Assembly: GCA_017962175.1 (NCBI GenBank)
Contig: JAGCVU010000205.1
Location: 1 to 64,000 of the forward strand
Source: Bacteroidales bacterium
GTDB lineage: Bacteria > Bacteroidota > Bacteroidia > Bacteroidales > UBA3824
Reading direction: 5' to 3'
Length of the DNA stretch: 64,000 nucleotides
Shown here: piece after piece, positions 49,677-59,251 of the stretch
Layout of the letters: the number at the start of each line of letters is the position of its first letter
Numbering within the stretch: position 1 is the first letter of the stretch
Notes under the pieces: generated by a model
Databases searched by the model: none
What the model was told of the DNA's origin: nothing
What the model saw: the letters and a program-made list of their open reading frames with translations, nothing else
Position numbers and translations under genes: made by a program

Positions 49677-50813
49677 ATGAAGCCATTATACATAAAAACA
49701 ATATTTTTAGCCCTAATAATTCTGATAACATCGCTCACAGTAGCCGAGGCGCAAGATTATGGAAAATTCTCGCCCTCTGCCGACATTGCTCCGAGCGGTA
49801 GTCAATACTCGCAAGACGGTTTTTTGATTGAAAAAGGCTTGTCGAACAAAAAGAAAAAGAAGCTCAGCAAAAAATACAAGAAGAAAAAAGCCAAGATGGA
49901 AAAAAAGAAGGTGAAAAAGGAGAAAAAAGCAGCCGAAAAAGCCGAAAAGAAAGCCATCAAGGACGCACAAAAAGCCGAAACAGAACTCGATGAAAACGGC
50001 GAACCCAAACTTTCGAAAAAAGAGCAGAAAGCTCTGAAAAAGAAAGAGAAAGCCGAAGCCAAAGGCAAAGATGTAGAAGAAGAAGGCGGCGAAGAACTCG
50101 ACAAAGCCGCTCTTAAACAAAAGGCTAAAGAGGCAAAAGCCAAAGAGAAGGAAGAAAAAAAGAAGGCAAAAAAAGGCGGCACCACCGAACCCGAAGATGA
50201 TGTGGTACAAGACCTCGATGCCGACTTCCGCTCCGAAGAAGAGTTTGTGAGCGAAGGCGAAAGTCTCGAATTTGAAAACGTAGACCGCACTCCCAAAAAG
50301 AAGATAGTGGTAGAAGAACCCGTGGAGGTGAACAAAAAAGCCGAAAAGAAAGAGGCAAAAGAAGTAAAGAAGGAAGCCAAGAAAAAGAAAAAAGATCTTT
50401 CGCCCGAAGAACTCGAAAAGCAGAAAAAAATCAAGAAAGCAACCAAAGAGTTTAAGAAACATGAAGGCGACGGACATATCGACCACGAGAAAAACGCCAA
50501 ACTACGTGAAAAACAGGCTAAAAAAGAACATAAGGCACAAGTAGAAGAAGATCGCAAAAAAGAACTGCGTTTGCGTGCATCGCAAGGTGGCGAACTGAAA
50601 ACCAAGGAGAAACGCGAACTTGAACGCGAACAGCGCAAACAACGCATTGCCGATGCCAAGCACTACAAAAAAGCCAAAAAGGCGCTTCTTCAGATTCAGG
50701 ACAACAAAACCATGAAAAAGATGAAAAAGCACCACAAGGAAACAGACAAAAAGATGAAAAACCAATACAAAAAGAAAAAGAAACGTCATATATTTAAAAA
50801 CTTTTTTAAATAA
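49677..50813 (+). CDS. Secreted, extremely Lys/Glu-rich low-complexity protein
   Basis: 378 residues. Signal peptide at residues 1-25 (LALIILITSLTVAEAQ), then QDYGKFSPSADIAPSGSQYSQ. From about residue 55 to the end the protein is dominated by Lys, Glu and Ala in patterns such as KKKKLSKKYKKKKAKMEKKK. The middle has a more acidic part (GGTTEPEDDVVQDLDADF). No family or catalytic motif seen. Probable role as a flexible, highly charged envelope-associated filler or nucleic-acid/polyanion binder; this is a guess. Next gene follows after 9 bp. Confidence 0.7.
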   Translation: MKPLYIKTIFLALIILITSLTVAEAQDYGKFSPSADIAPSGSQYSQDGFLIEKGLSNKKKKKLSKKYKKKKAKMEKKKVKKEKKAAEKAEKKAIKDAQKAETELDENGEPKLSKKEQKALKKKEKAEAKGKDVEEEGGEELDKAALKQKAKEAKAKEKEEKKKAKKGGTTEPEDDVVQDLDADFRSEEEFVSEGESLEFENVDRTPKKKIVVEEPVEVNKKAEKKEAKEVKKEAKKKKKDLSPEELEKQKKIKKATKEFKKHEGDGHIDHEKNAKLREKQAKKEHKAQVEEDRKKELRLRASQGGELKTKEKRELEREQRKQRIADAKHYKKAKKALLQIQDNKTMKKMKKHHKETDKKMKNQYKKKKKRHIFKNFFK

Positions 50814-50822
50814 TACTCAAAA

Positions 50823-51191
50823 ATGAACGGATCAGCATTTGCTTGTATAATGATTATCATCATTGCGGCATTTATAGCGGCAATGGTGTTTGTGCTCAAA
50901 AAAAACAAGTCGGACGACGAAGAGGAACACACTATAGAAAAACAAGACCTCAACGACTTTAGTGCCACGCTCAACCACATAACCCTTGAACGCGGAATGA
51001 CTCCCGAGGAGAAACAACGCCGCGAAGAGGCTCGTGCCGCCGAGCAAAAACGTCTGCAAGAAATCAAATTCAAGAGCGACAACCCTATCAAGGAAATTCA
51101 AGCCAGAAACCATATGCGCAAGTCGCCTGCCGACGAATATTTTGAACGTATGAAACTGGCCGCAGCCGAGGTAATCAAACCCAAAAAATAA
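50823..51191 (+). CDS. Small membrane protein with charged tail
   Basis: 122 residues. One TM helix (ACIMIIIIAAFIAAMVFVL, residues ~7-25) followed by a long charged helical region (EEKQRREEARAAEQKRLQEIK). It is co-transcribed with the preceding Lys-rich secreted protein. No family recognised. Confidence 0.6.
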   Translation: MNGSAFACIMIIIIAAFIAAMVFVLKKNKSDDEEEHTIEKQDLNDFSATLNHITLERGMTPEEKQRREEARAAEQKRLQEIKFKSDNPIKEIQARNHMRKSPADEYFERMKLAAAEVIKPKK

Positions 51192-51205
51192 CTATTATTG
51201 GGGGT

Positions 51206-51235
51206 TTTGATTATTAGGTATTATTTGTAACTTTG
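51206..51235 (+). promoter_or_regulatory. Promoter for rbfA operon
   Basis: TTTG (51206-51209) and TAACTTTG (51228-51235) with an 18-bp spacer, 22 bp before the rbfA ATG. Confidence 0.6.
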
Positions 51236-51257
51236 CGGCGTTTCAAATTGATTTTAA

Positions 51258-51617
51258 ATGGACAGCACACGACAAAACAAAATCAGCCGTTTGGTTCAGA
51301 AAGAAGCGGCTTCATATTTCCTGACACATCAAACCGATTATCAGGGAGTTATAATTTCGGTTACTGAGGTTAGGGTAACACCCGACTTAGACGAGGCACG
51401 CATTTTTGTCAGCATTTTCCCCACCGAAAAGCGCATTAAAACTATGGCAAAAATCAACGCAGACCTCAAGCAGATACGTTTTGAATTAGCAGCCAAAATG
51501 CGTCACCAATTGCGACGTATTCCAAACTTGCTATTCATTACCGACGAATCGCTCGACTATGCCGAACGAATCACATCTCTGTTAAACAAAGACAAAAACC
51601 TTAACCCCGAACAATAA
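51258..51617 (+). CDS. rbfA: Ribosome-binding factor A
   Basis: Small 30S maturation factor that binds 16S rRNA near the 5' helix. 119 residues with the family pattern RQNKISRLVQKEAASYF, VRVTPDLDEARIFVSIF and RFELAAKMRHQLRRIPNLLFITDESLDYAERI. The stop overlaps the following methyltransferase start (TAATG), so the genes are coupled. Confidence 0.93.
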   Translation: MDSTRQNKISRLVQKEAASYFLTHQTDYQGVIISVTEVRVTPDLDEARIFVSIFPTEKRIKTMAKINADLKQIRFELAAKMRHQLRRIPNLLFITDESLDYAERITSLLNKDKNLNPEQ

Positions 51618-52429
51618 TGCAATACGATCCTGTAAAACGATCTCTCGGAAATGTTTTTAACAAAACCCCGTGGTTACGCAAACTTTTTTACAAACTTCTT
51701 GATATTCTTCTACTTAGAGCGTGGTATATAAAACGCGAGATTAAGAAACTATATTCTAAACGTCGCGGCGAAGAAGTTGCCGTTTTAGATGCCGGTTCGG
51801 GATTTGGACAGTATAGTTTTTTTGTTTCATCATATCTTCGCAAAGCTCAGGTACTTGGCGTTGACGTTAAAGAAGAACAAATCGAAGATTGCAACAATTT
51901 TTTCGGCAAAATAAACCGCGCCGACCGCGTGAAATTTCAATATGCCGACCTCACAAAATTTACCGACCCCGACAAATACGATTTAGTGTTGTCGGTAGAT
52001 GTTATGGAGCATATCTTAGAAGACGAATTAGTATTTAAAAACCTCTGCACCAGCATGAAACAAGGCGGAGTGTTGCTAATTTCCACACCTTCCGACCAAG
52101 GCGGTAGCGATGTTCACGACGAAGACGAACACTCTTTTATCGACGAGCATGTGCGCGACGGCTATAATATCAACGACATTGAACAGAAACTTCTCCGCGC
52201 CGGATTTTCAAAGGTAGAAAAACGCTACTCATACGGCACTCCCGGCAGCATTGCTTGGCGTTTGAGTATGAAATGGCCTATCACTATGCTCAATTTCAGC
52301 AAATTGATGTTTATTTTGCTGATTCCATATTACATAGTTACATTTCCGTGGGCGTTTTTGCTCGATTGGATCGACACTGTTGGCACTCACAGCACAGGCA
52401 CGGGACTTATTGTTAAGGCTATAAAATAA
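51617..52429 (+). CDS. Class I SAM-dependent methyltransferase
   Basis: 270 residues. Motif I is VAVLDAGSGFGQYSFFV, motif II LGVDVKEEQIE, with a later DLVLSVDVMEHILEDE typical of UbiG/small-molecule-type enzymes. The C-terminus has a hydrophobic helix pair (MFILLIPYYIVTFPWAFLL) that may anchor it in the membrane, unusual for this class. Substrate unknown. Starts within the rbfA stop codon and is followed by a LolC/E-type permease gene after 6 bp. Confidence 0.75.
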   Translation: MQYDPVKRSLGNVFNKTPWLRKLFYKLLDILLLRAWYIKREIKKLYSKRRGEEVAVLDAGSGFGQYSFFVSSYLRKAQVLGVDVKEEQIEDCNNFFGKINRADRVKFQYADLTKFTDPDKYDLVLSVDVMEHILEDELVFKNLCTSMKQGGVLLISTPSDQGGSDVHDEDEHSFIDEHVRDGYNINDIEQKLLRAGFSKVEKRYSYGTPGSIAWRLSMKWPITMLNFSKLMFILLIPYYIVTFPWAFLLDWIDTVGTHSTGTGLIVKAIK

Positions 52430-52435
52430 ATTGTT

Positions 52436-53635
52436 ATGAATCTGCCGCTACTCATTGCCAAACGATACCTTTTTGGCGGAAAACGAAATTTGGTAAACAT
52501 TATCACCAAAATTTCGATTTTCGGAGTGGCAGGAATGACCGCTGCCCTGATTGTAATACTGTCGGTGTTCAACGGATTTGATATGGTAGTAAGCAGTTTG
52601 CTCAATCAGGTAGACCCCGACCTCAAAATTGAACCCGCCAAAGGAAAAAGTTTTGTAATCGACAGTCTCAAAAAGCAGCAAATACTCAATATCAAAGGCG
52701 TAAAATACTTTGTAGAAAACATCGAAGAAACAGCCCTTTTTCAATACGAAAAACATCAAAACATATCTGTACTCAAGGGCGTTGACTCCAATTACGTGCA
52801 TTGCAACGGCGTGGCAGATGCCACTTTTGCTGGTGCGTTTATGCTACGCGACCAGTTTAACGAACCAATGTGCATCATTGGCAGCGACATAGCCGGAAAA
52901 CTCAATGTTGTGCTCAACGGTTTTCACTATCTCAAAATCTATGTGCCAATACGCAACAGCAGAATCACACTTATCCCCGAAGAGGCTTTTCGCAGTGCTT
53001 TGGCAATGCCGTCGGGCATTTTTCACATTCATCAAGATTATGATTCCAAATTTGTTTACGTGCCAATAGATTTTGCTCGTCAACTGCTCGGATACGCCAA
53101 AAACGAAGTGTCGTCGATTGAGATTTTTGTTGACGAAGGATTCAACACCGACAATCTTGCATCCGAAATTAGCGATATTATGGGCAATGATTTCACCGTG
53201 AAAAACCGTTATCAGCAGCAAGACCTCCTTTACAAAATAATGAAAAGCGAAAAACTTTCCATCTTTGTAATGCTGATGTTCATATTTATTATAGCTTCGT
53301 TTAATATTATCGGTGCGCTCACAATGCTCATCATCGACAAAAAAGGCGACATCGAAACACTTTCGCACATTGGCGCCGATTCAGTTTTTATCCGTCGCGT
53401 ATTTGTAGGCACGGGACGACTTATCACTCTCATCGGTTCGGTGTCGGGCATATTGGTTGGTTTAGCGTTGTGCCTGATACAGAAATATTTCGGTGTTATA
53501 GAGTTTCCCGATGGATCGTTTATCATCGACACATATCCCGTTGACATTCGTTTTTGGGATGTGGTAGCCACATTCGTAGGCGTTACCATTGTGGGTTTTA
53601 TAGCCGCAATAATTCCGGCACGCAGAATACGTTAG
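52436..53635 (+). CDS. LolC/LolE-type ABC transporter permease
   Basis: Inner-membrane permease of a lipoprotein-export-like (Lol) ABC transporter. 399 residues: an N-terminal AKRYLFGGKRNLVNIITKISIFGVAGMTAALIVILSVFNGFD helix, a large periplasmic domain (about 50-270), then three TM helices with FNIIGALTMLIIDKKGDIETLSHIGA, the FtsX coupling segment. No ATPase gene is adjacent. Its last bases overlap the end of the convergent gene at 53632. Confidence 0.88.
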   Translation: MNLPLLIAKRYLFGGKRNLVNIITKISIFGVAGMTAALIVILSVFNGFDMVVSSLLNQVDPDLKIEPAKGKSFVIDSLKKQQILNIKGVKYFVENIEETALFQYEKHQNISVLKGVDSNYVHCNGVADATFAGAFMLRDQFNEPMCIIGSDIAGKLNVVLNGFHYLKIYVPIRNSRITLIPEEAFRSALAMPSGIFHIHQDYDSKFVYVPIDFARQLLGYAKNEVSSIEIFVDEGFNTDNLASEISDIMGNDFTVKNRYQQQDLLYKIMKSEKLSIFVMLMFIFIIASFNIIGALTMLIIDKKGDIETLSHIGADSVFIRRVFVGTGRLITLIGSVSGILVGLALCLIQKYFGVIEFPDGSFIIDTYPVDIRFWDVVATFVGVTIVGFIAAIIPARRIR

Positions 53636-54600
53636 TAGAGCTCCTCTCCTACCCACTTATCCACGGCAGCGTCAAATGCGGCTTGTCCTTTGTGATACTC
53701 GGAATATAAATCGTAGGTTTGTTCTATTATAGTGTCGATATTGGTACCAAAATCAAAAACAGCATTTTTGAAACTATTTACATTGATATCCATACGCTTA
53801 ACCTCATCGAATTTCATATCGGCAAAGCCAATAACATCAGGTGCCGACGGCGAAAAATCAAAATTGCATCCGTCAAGTGTTACCTTATCGGCATCTACAC
53901 CTTGAAGCCACGATTCAAACAAACGCTCCGACTCATTGATATTCAGTGTAGTAATCGATTTAAAGTTTTTAAGATAAACACTCGCATTGGTAAGCACACT
54001 ATTCACCAAGGCAACAATTTTTTCTTGGTCGCAGATGTTCCAACCTATTATATAAAAGGTGTCGCCACGGTTTAAAAGCAAGATTTCAAAATCATCGCAA
54101 GGTATCAGCAAAGTTTTTTTTACGGGCGAATGTCGCAACACACCTTCCATTATTGCAACAGGCTTAAAACCAATACCGGGAGTTGATTTTTCGGCAAAAG
54201 AGATTTCACAGCCGTTTTGTTTCAATGTGCGCAGGGCAGACACCCAAAGTCGCGAATAATTAACACGATAAGCGGGAGCAGATTTTAGCGTAAAACCCGA
54301 CGAAAGGGTCACACCGTCTCTAAACACCTCTGAAGATTCTTTTGAAGCCAAACTACCAAACGAAAAGAGAGCCCTTATTCCACCTTTGACGGCAATATAA
54401 GCCTTTTCGCCGTACACAAGGTTGGGCGCCAATCGGTGAATGGTTTCGGCTGCCGCCATATCTGTCTTAGTTTTGGCAAAGGTCACAAACCTCAATCCGC
54501 CTTTTGCAAGTTTTAGCGGAGCAATTATATTTTTTTTCTCTTTTTGAGCCGTTGCGGCAAACAATTCGCAAAGCGGTGTATAACAGTTATTTGTCTCCAT
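53632..54600 (-). CDS. Uncharacterised protein
   Basis: 322 residues, soluble, no signal peptide. No recognised family or conserved motif; segments such as KLAKGGLRFVTFAKTKTD and DDFEILLLNRGDTFYIIGWNICD are beta-rich. Convergent with and overlapping the LolC/E-type permease gene by 4 bp, and divergent from the large lipoprotein gene. Nothing in the sequence supports a function. Confidence 0.6.
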   Translation of the reverse strand: METNNCYTPLCELFAATAQKEKKNIIAPLKLAKGGLRFVTFAKTKTDMAAAETIHRLAPNLVYGEKAYIAVKGGIRALFSFGSLASKESSEVFRDGVTLSSGFTLKSAPAYRVNYSRLWVSALRTLKQNGCEISFAEKSTPGIGFKPVAIMEGVLRHSPVKKTLLIPCDDFEILLLNRGDTFYIIGWNICDQEKIVALVNSVLTNASVYLKNFKSITTLNINESERLFESWLQGVDADKVTLDGCNFDFSPSAPDVIGFADMKFDEVKRMDINVNSFKNAVFDFGTNIDTIIEQTYDLYSEYHKGQAAFDAAVDKWVGEELY

Positions 54601-54707
54601 CTGTTTTTAACAAATTGTGAAATCCTGATTATTGAAGCATTTTATTAGCCGATAAATGCCGTTTTTTTGTTTTCTTTGCCAAAAATATCAAAAATTGCGC
54701 AATTAAG

Positions 54708-57677
54708 ATGATTATTGACAAAAACAAATTAATATTTTCAATTAAAACCGCCATCGTAATGGCTATGACAGCGGTATTAATGTACTCTTGTGCCCAGATG
54801 GGAAACATCGAGGGCGGCGACGAAGACGAAGACCCTCCAGTGCTAAAACGCTCTAAACCAAAAATCTATTCTGGCGATTTTCACAAAAAAAAGGTAAAAA
54901 TGAAGTTCGACGAGTTTTTTACTCTCGAAAAAATCGACCAAAAATTTTTAATGTCGCCACCTCAATTTGAAAAAGCACCCAAAATCAAAGAACGCGGCAA
55001 AAAGATAATTGTTAAGTTTAAAGAGCCGCTTCGCGACGATACTACATACACGTTGCAATTTTTCGACTGCATTCAAGACTATCACGAGGGCAACCACGAA
55101 CCAAATTTCGATTTTGTTTTCTCCACCGCGGCTGTGTGCGACTCTTTTGCCGTTAGCGGTACTGTGCGCGATGCCGAAACCCTTGCCAAAGAAGACAATA
55201 TCCTCGTGGGACTATATTCCGAAAACGTTATCGGCGAAGATTCGTGCGTGATTAAATACAAACCAAATTACATCACACGAACCGATACTGCAGGTCATTT
55301 CTCGGTAAGAAACATTGCCCCAGGACGTTACAAAATTTTTGTGCTAAAAGATATCAACGAAACACAAAAGTTTGACCTTGAAAACGAGAAAATTGGTTAC
55401 ATCAATACAGTTATTGAACCTGAAGCTCAAACAGTTACCAAAATTGACTCGCTCCCTGCCGGAACAGTGCTCCACTCAGGCACTCCCGGACACAAAATTA
55501 TCGACACTCTCCAAAACGATACTGTTATTATTCAAAACCTGCTTTACACCACGCCAAACAATATCACTTTATTCGCTTTCAATCAGATAAAAACTATCCA
55601 ATATATCACCGACCGTCAGAGAGACCTTCGCACAAGATTTTTGTTATGTTTCAACAAATCGGTAACAAACGACACTGTGTTAATCACTTACGTAGAAGAC
55701 ACTCTCAAATCGCCGCAGATGATATACGATTTTAACTACAACCGCGACAGTTTGTTTGTGTGGCTTATGGACACCGCCGACGTGCGCAACGATACTCTGC
55801 AATTGCGTGTTACATTCTCCACAATCGACTCGCTGCTTAATCCCACCACCGAAACCGACACCATTCGCCTGCGTTACTCGGTTAAGAAGGCAAAAGCTGG
55901 CGACAAGAAAACCAAAGCCAGCGCCAAACCGCCTATCGACTCGCTCAACTTCACAGTAAAATCTAATTTCAGCGGCGACTTTGACCAAAACGGATTGGCA
56001 AGCATACAGATTCCTATTCCCACGGTTAAAATTGATTCATCTAAAATTCATCTTTACCAACTGAAAGACAGCACGTTTGATGACGATATGAATCAAAAAC
56101 TCTTAAAGGCAGTGCGTTTAGATAGCACACATTTCCGTTTGGTATTTAAACGAGGTATCAAGGGCGACATCATCTTCTACCCCACCGACACTGTGGTAGA
56201 TAAAAACTGGTTTTCAGCCAATTACAGCCCGGAACGCGACACTGTAGACATCACTATCACCGACACGTGTATAGCCAAGAAGGGCAACTTCAAAAATATG
56301 CTCAAATACTACAACGACTATTATCTCGGCGAAGTGCAAAAACTGCGCGACACCGTGCCCACCACCATTGTGTCGCAAAAAATGCTCAAATACGAACGTC
56401 CATCGCGAGATTCTATCAAAATCGTTTTTGAGAAACCTCCTGTTCGCAATTTGGAACTTTCTGCCATCAATGTATCAACCACTTACGACACTTGGTACGA
56501 AACATATCCCAACGGTTTTAATATGACAGTCATACTTCGCGACACAGCGGCAGTATATAAAGATACTCTCGCCATAAAACTCACTACATTCGACCGTTAC
56601 CTTTTCTCAAAAAAGAACAACAAGATAATCGAGCGCACTTTTAAAGATACATTGTTTGCCATCTACAACATCAAAATGCAGAAAATCAAGAAAACAGAAC
56701 GCATTTCGGCTGATACTATGCAATTTGTGTTTGCATATCCGCTCAAAGACCGTCCGTTTCTTAAACTCACCGACACAGTTTACAACAACTCTTGGTACAA
56801 CATTCAATTATCTGAAAATAAAGACACTATGACGGTGGCATTAAACGATTTTGCTGCCAAATTAGACACGTTGCGCTATTCTATTTCTTACCTCAGCGTC
56901 GACCGTCTTGAAAACGAACTTCTTAAAACCGACACTCTAATGTCGTTAAAACCGATTGTTGTTACCAATCAGGCTCAGCCCACCGATCGTCGACGCCGCA
57001 GCGACTTAGGTCTCGATGCTCAACGCAAACAAGAAGAAACCAAGAAAAATCAAGTGAATGCCACTTTGCGTATTCCGGTGCCGTATCAAATTATCGACGA
57101 CACTCTCCACCTTCGCGATAAACTTATAAAATACAACTGGGAAGCCGCCAAAGAATACGAATTAGTAGTTGACGACTCTGTGTTTACAAGTATTCTTAAC
57201 ACACCCAACCTCTATTTTTCCAGCAAGGGCAAAATTCGCGAAGACGACTACTACGGCAGTATGAATATAAAACTGATCAACACAGGCAATATTGAGCAAT
57301 ATCCCGACATCGACGAAGACCTTCCGCCGTTTAAGGATATTGACACCGCTCGTGTACGCGTTCGCAAACGTGCACCTTTGATAACCGATTCCACTGCCAA
57401 TTTCACCGCACTATCGTCGGGCTTGTTGATTGTATGCCTTTGCAACGACAACGGTGATATACTTTACTCAAAAACAACTAATTGCGACGGCAATGTGGTA
57501 TTCGACTACATTTTGCCTGCCGATTACACTCTCAAAATTATTCACGACCGCAACTCAAACAAAAAGTGGGACACCGGCGACTATCTAAAGCATCAGTACC
57601 CCGAACGTGTGGTACAATATCCGCGAAAACAGTCGGTGAAATCTAAGTGGAATGTTGACGTGCTGTGGAAATTATAA
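54708..57677 (+). CDS. Large lipoprotein with Ig-like (Big_5-type) domain
   Basis: 989 residues. Signal with MTAVLMYSCAQMG gives a lipid Cys at about 28. The region after it (PPVLKRSKPKIYSGDFHKKKVKMKFDEFFTL) and TYTLQFFDCIQDYHEGN are typical of an N-terminal Big_5 Ig-like domain found in Bacteroidota lipoproteins. A prealbumin-like repeat (VSGTVRDAETLAKEDNILVGLY and ITRTDTAGHFSVRNIAPGRYKIFVLKDIN) follows at about 145-230. The rest is composed of repeated beta segments with many Asp/Thr residues. No enzymatic motif; likely a surface-exposed structural or assembly protein. Confidence 0.75.
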   Translation: MIIDKNKLIFSIKTAIVMAMTAVLMYSCAQMGNIEGGDEDEDPPVLKRSKPKIYSGDFHKKKVKMKFDEFFTLEKIDQKFLMSPPQFEKAPKIKERGKKIIVKFKEPLRDDTTYTLQFFDCIQDYHEGNHEPNFDFVFSTAAVCDSFAVSGTVRDAETLAKEDNILVGLYSENVIGEDSCVIKYKPNYITRTDTAGHFSVRNIAPGRYKIFVLKDINETQKFDLENEKIGYINTVIEPEAQTVTKIDSLPAGTVLHSGTPGHKIIDTLQNDTVIIQNLLYTTPNNITLFAFNQIKTIQYITDRQRDLRTRFLLCFNKSVTNDTVLITYVEDTLKSPQMIYDFNYNRDSLFVWLMDTADVRNDTLQLRVTFSTIDSLLNPTTETDTIRLRYSVKKAKAGDKKTKASAKPPIDSLNFTVKSNFSGDFDQNGLASIQIPIPTVKIDSSKIHLYQLKDSTFDDDMNQKLLKAVRLDSTHFRLVFKRGIKGDIIFYPTDTVVDKNWFSANYSPERDTVDITITDTCIAKKGNFKNMLKYYNDYYLGEVQKLRDTVPTTIVSQKMLKYERPSRDSIKIVFEKPPVRNLELSAINVSTTYDTWYETYPNGFNMTVILRDTAAVYKDTLAIKLTTFDRYLFSKKNNKIIERTFKDTLFAIYNIKMQKIKKTERISADTMQFVFAYPLKDRPFLKLTDTVYNNSWYNIQLSENKDTMTVALNDFAAKLDTLRYSISYLSVDRLENELLKTDTLMSLKPIVVTNQAQPTDRRRRSDLGLDAQRKQEETKKNQVNATLRIPVPYQIIDDTLHLRDKLIKYNWEAAKEYELVVDDSVFTSILNTPNLYFSSKGKIREDDYYGSMNIKLINTGNIEQYPDIDEDLPPFKDIDTARVRVRKRAPLITDSTANFTALSSGLLIVCLCNDNGDILYSKTTNCDGNVVFDYILPADYTLKIIHDRNSNKKWDTGDYLKHQYPERVVQYPRKQSVKSKWNVDVLWKL

Positions 57678-57696
57678 CTCACCTAAACTATTGACA

Positions 57697-59073
57697 ATGA
57701 AGCAAAAAAACGTATATATATGTCAAAACTGCGGTGCGGTATCGCCTAAATGGGTGGGCAAATGTCCATCGTGCCAACAGTGGAACACCTACGTGGAGGA
57801 AATTGTGACCTCAGGTCCAAAAAACGGTCTGTCGCCTAACGCCTTCAACGAGGTAAAGCCTGTAAAAATATCTGAAATTCAAACCAATACCGCCGAACGC
57901 ATCGACACCAACAATACAGAGTTTAACCGTGTGCTCGGTGGCGGCATTGTACCCGGCTCTGTGATTCTTATCGGCGGTGAACCGGGCATTGGCAAGTCTA
58001 CCCTATCAATTCAGATTGCACTCAACATACCGCAAAAAACATTATACGTTTCGGGCGAGGAAAGCGCATCGCAAATCAAACTCCGCGCTGATAGAATCAA
58101 AAAAACATCCGACAACTGTTTGATACTATGCGAGGTAACTGTTGAAATCATAATACCAGCCATACGTCAGGCAAATCCATCGCTTGTGATTATCGACTCG
58201 ATACAAACATTGCGCACACAAAATGCCGAATCAGCTCCGGGCACAGTTACTCAGATACGCGAATGTGCCGATATGCTCATACGCTTTGCCAAAGAAAACA
58301 ATGTGCCCATAATTCTCATCGGACATATCAACAAAGACGGCAACATTGCAGGTCCAAAAATACTCGAACATATGGTAGACACCGTTCTACAGTTTGAGGG
58401 CGATAGTTCGCACGTTTACAGAGTGCTTCGCGGAATCAAAAACCGTTTTGGCACAACATCCGAAGTGGGCATTTTTGAGATGCTCAGCGATGGTCTCCGT
58501 CAGGTTTCAAACCCCGGTGAATTGCTCATACACCATCACGACAACGACACACCGGGCGTAACAGTAACAGCTGCAGTTGAAGGATTGCGCCCGTTTTTAA
58601 TTGAGGTTCAGAGCCTTGTAAGCACAGCGGCATACGGAGTGCCACAGCGAAGCACCACAGGATTCGATGCCAAACGTTTAAATATGCTTCTTGCTGTTTT
58701 GGAACGCCGTTGCGGATTTCGGCTCAATACCAAAGATGTATTCTTAAACATTGCCGGCGGCATCAAAATCAACGACCCCGCAATGGACCTTTCGGTGATA
58801 ACTGCAGTTTTGAGCAGCGACCTCGACATTGCCATCGCTCACGATGTGTGCTTTGCCGGCGAAGTTGGTCTCACCGGCGAAATTCGTCCGGTATCAAGAG
58901 TGGAGCAGCGAATTGCCGAAGCCGAAAAGATTGGATTCAAAAAAATCATCATCTCATCGGCTCACAAAAAAAATATTGAAAACATTCGCCATACCATTGA
59001 TATTACCACAGTTTCAAAAATCGAAGAGGTTTTTCGTCTTCTCTTTGTACGCAGAAAAACCGTTCAGGAATAG
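57697..59073 (+). CDS. radA: DNA repair protein RadA
   Basis: RecA-like helicase that promotes branch migration in recombination. About 458 residues from the ATG at 57697 (the frame is open further upstream, but that would overlap the lipoprotein end). N-terminal C4 zinc finger (CQNCGAVSPKWVGKCPSCQQW), Walker A GGEPGIGKST, KNRFG motif (GIKNRFGTTSEVG) and the C-terminal Lon-like domain (DLSVITAVLSSDLD, GEVGLTGEIRPV). The sequence agrees with RadA throughout. Confidence 0.97.
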   Translation: MKQKNVYICQNCGAVSPKWVGKCPSCQQWNTYVEEIVTSGPKNGLSPNAFNEVKPVKISEIQTNTAERIDTNNTEFNRVLGGGIVPGSVILIGGEPGIGKSTLSIQIALNIPQKTLYVSGEESASQIKLRADRIKKTSDNCLILCEVTVEIIIPAIRQANPSLVIIDSIQTLRTQNAESAPGTVTQIRECADMLIRFAKENNVPIILIGHINKDGNIAGPKILEHMVDTVLQFEGDSSHVYRVLRGIKNRFGTTSEVGIFEMLSDGLRQVSNPGELLIHHHDNDTPGVTVTAAVEGLRPFLIEVQSLVSTAAYGVPQRSTTGFDAKRLNMLLAVLERRCGFRLNTKDVFLNIAGGIKINDPAMDLSVITAVLSSDLDIAIAHDVCFAGEVGLTGEIRPVSRVEQRIAEAEKIGFKKIIISSAHKKNIENIRHTIDITTVSKIEEVFRLLFVRRKTVQE

Positions 59074-59088
59074 TTCTCAGCAGCATTG

Positions 59089-59152
59089 TTCACATTTGTA
59101 CCGACGTTTACAATTATAGACAATACGCTAATTATCATAATACAAATGTGAA
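59089..59152. repeat. 12-bp inverted repeat downstream of radA
   Basis: TTCACATTTGTA (59089-59100) and TACAAATGTGAA (59141-59152) are perfect inverse copies separated by 40 nt. It could be a protein-binding site or RNA stem. Confidence 0.45.
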
Positions 59153-59251
59153 ATATAGATTTAAAAAGATAAAGTATTGAGAAATAATAACTATGGAAAT
59201 AATACAATATGTAATGTATAATATTATTTTGAATAATTTTAAAGCAACAAA

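Noticed and set aside
49713-50659. Long minus-strand frames (Phe/Leu- and Ser-rich) opposite the Lys-rich gene
   Set aside because: They are complements of Lys/Glu codon runs and give biased low-complexity translations with no start context or family.
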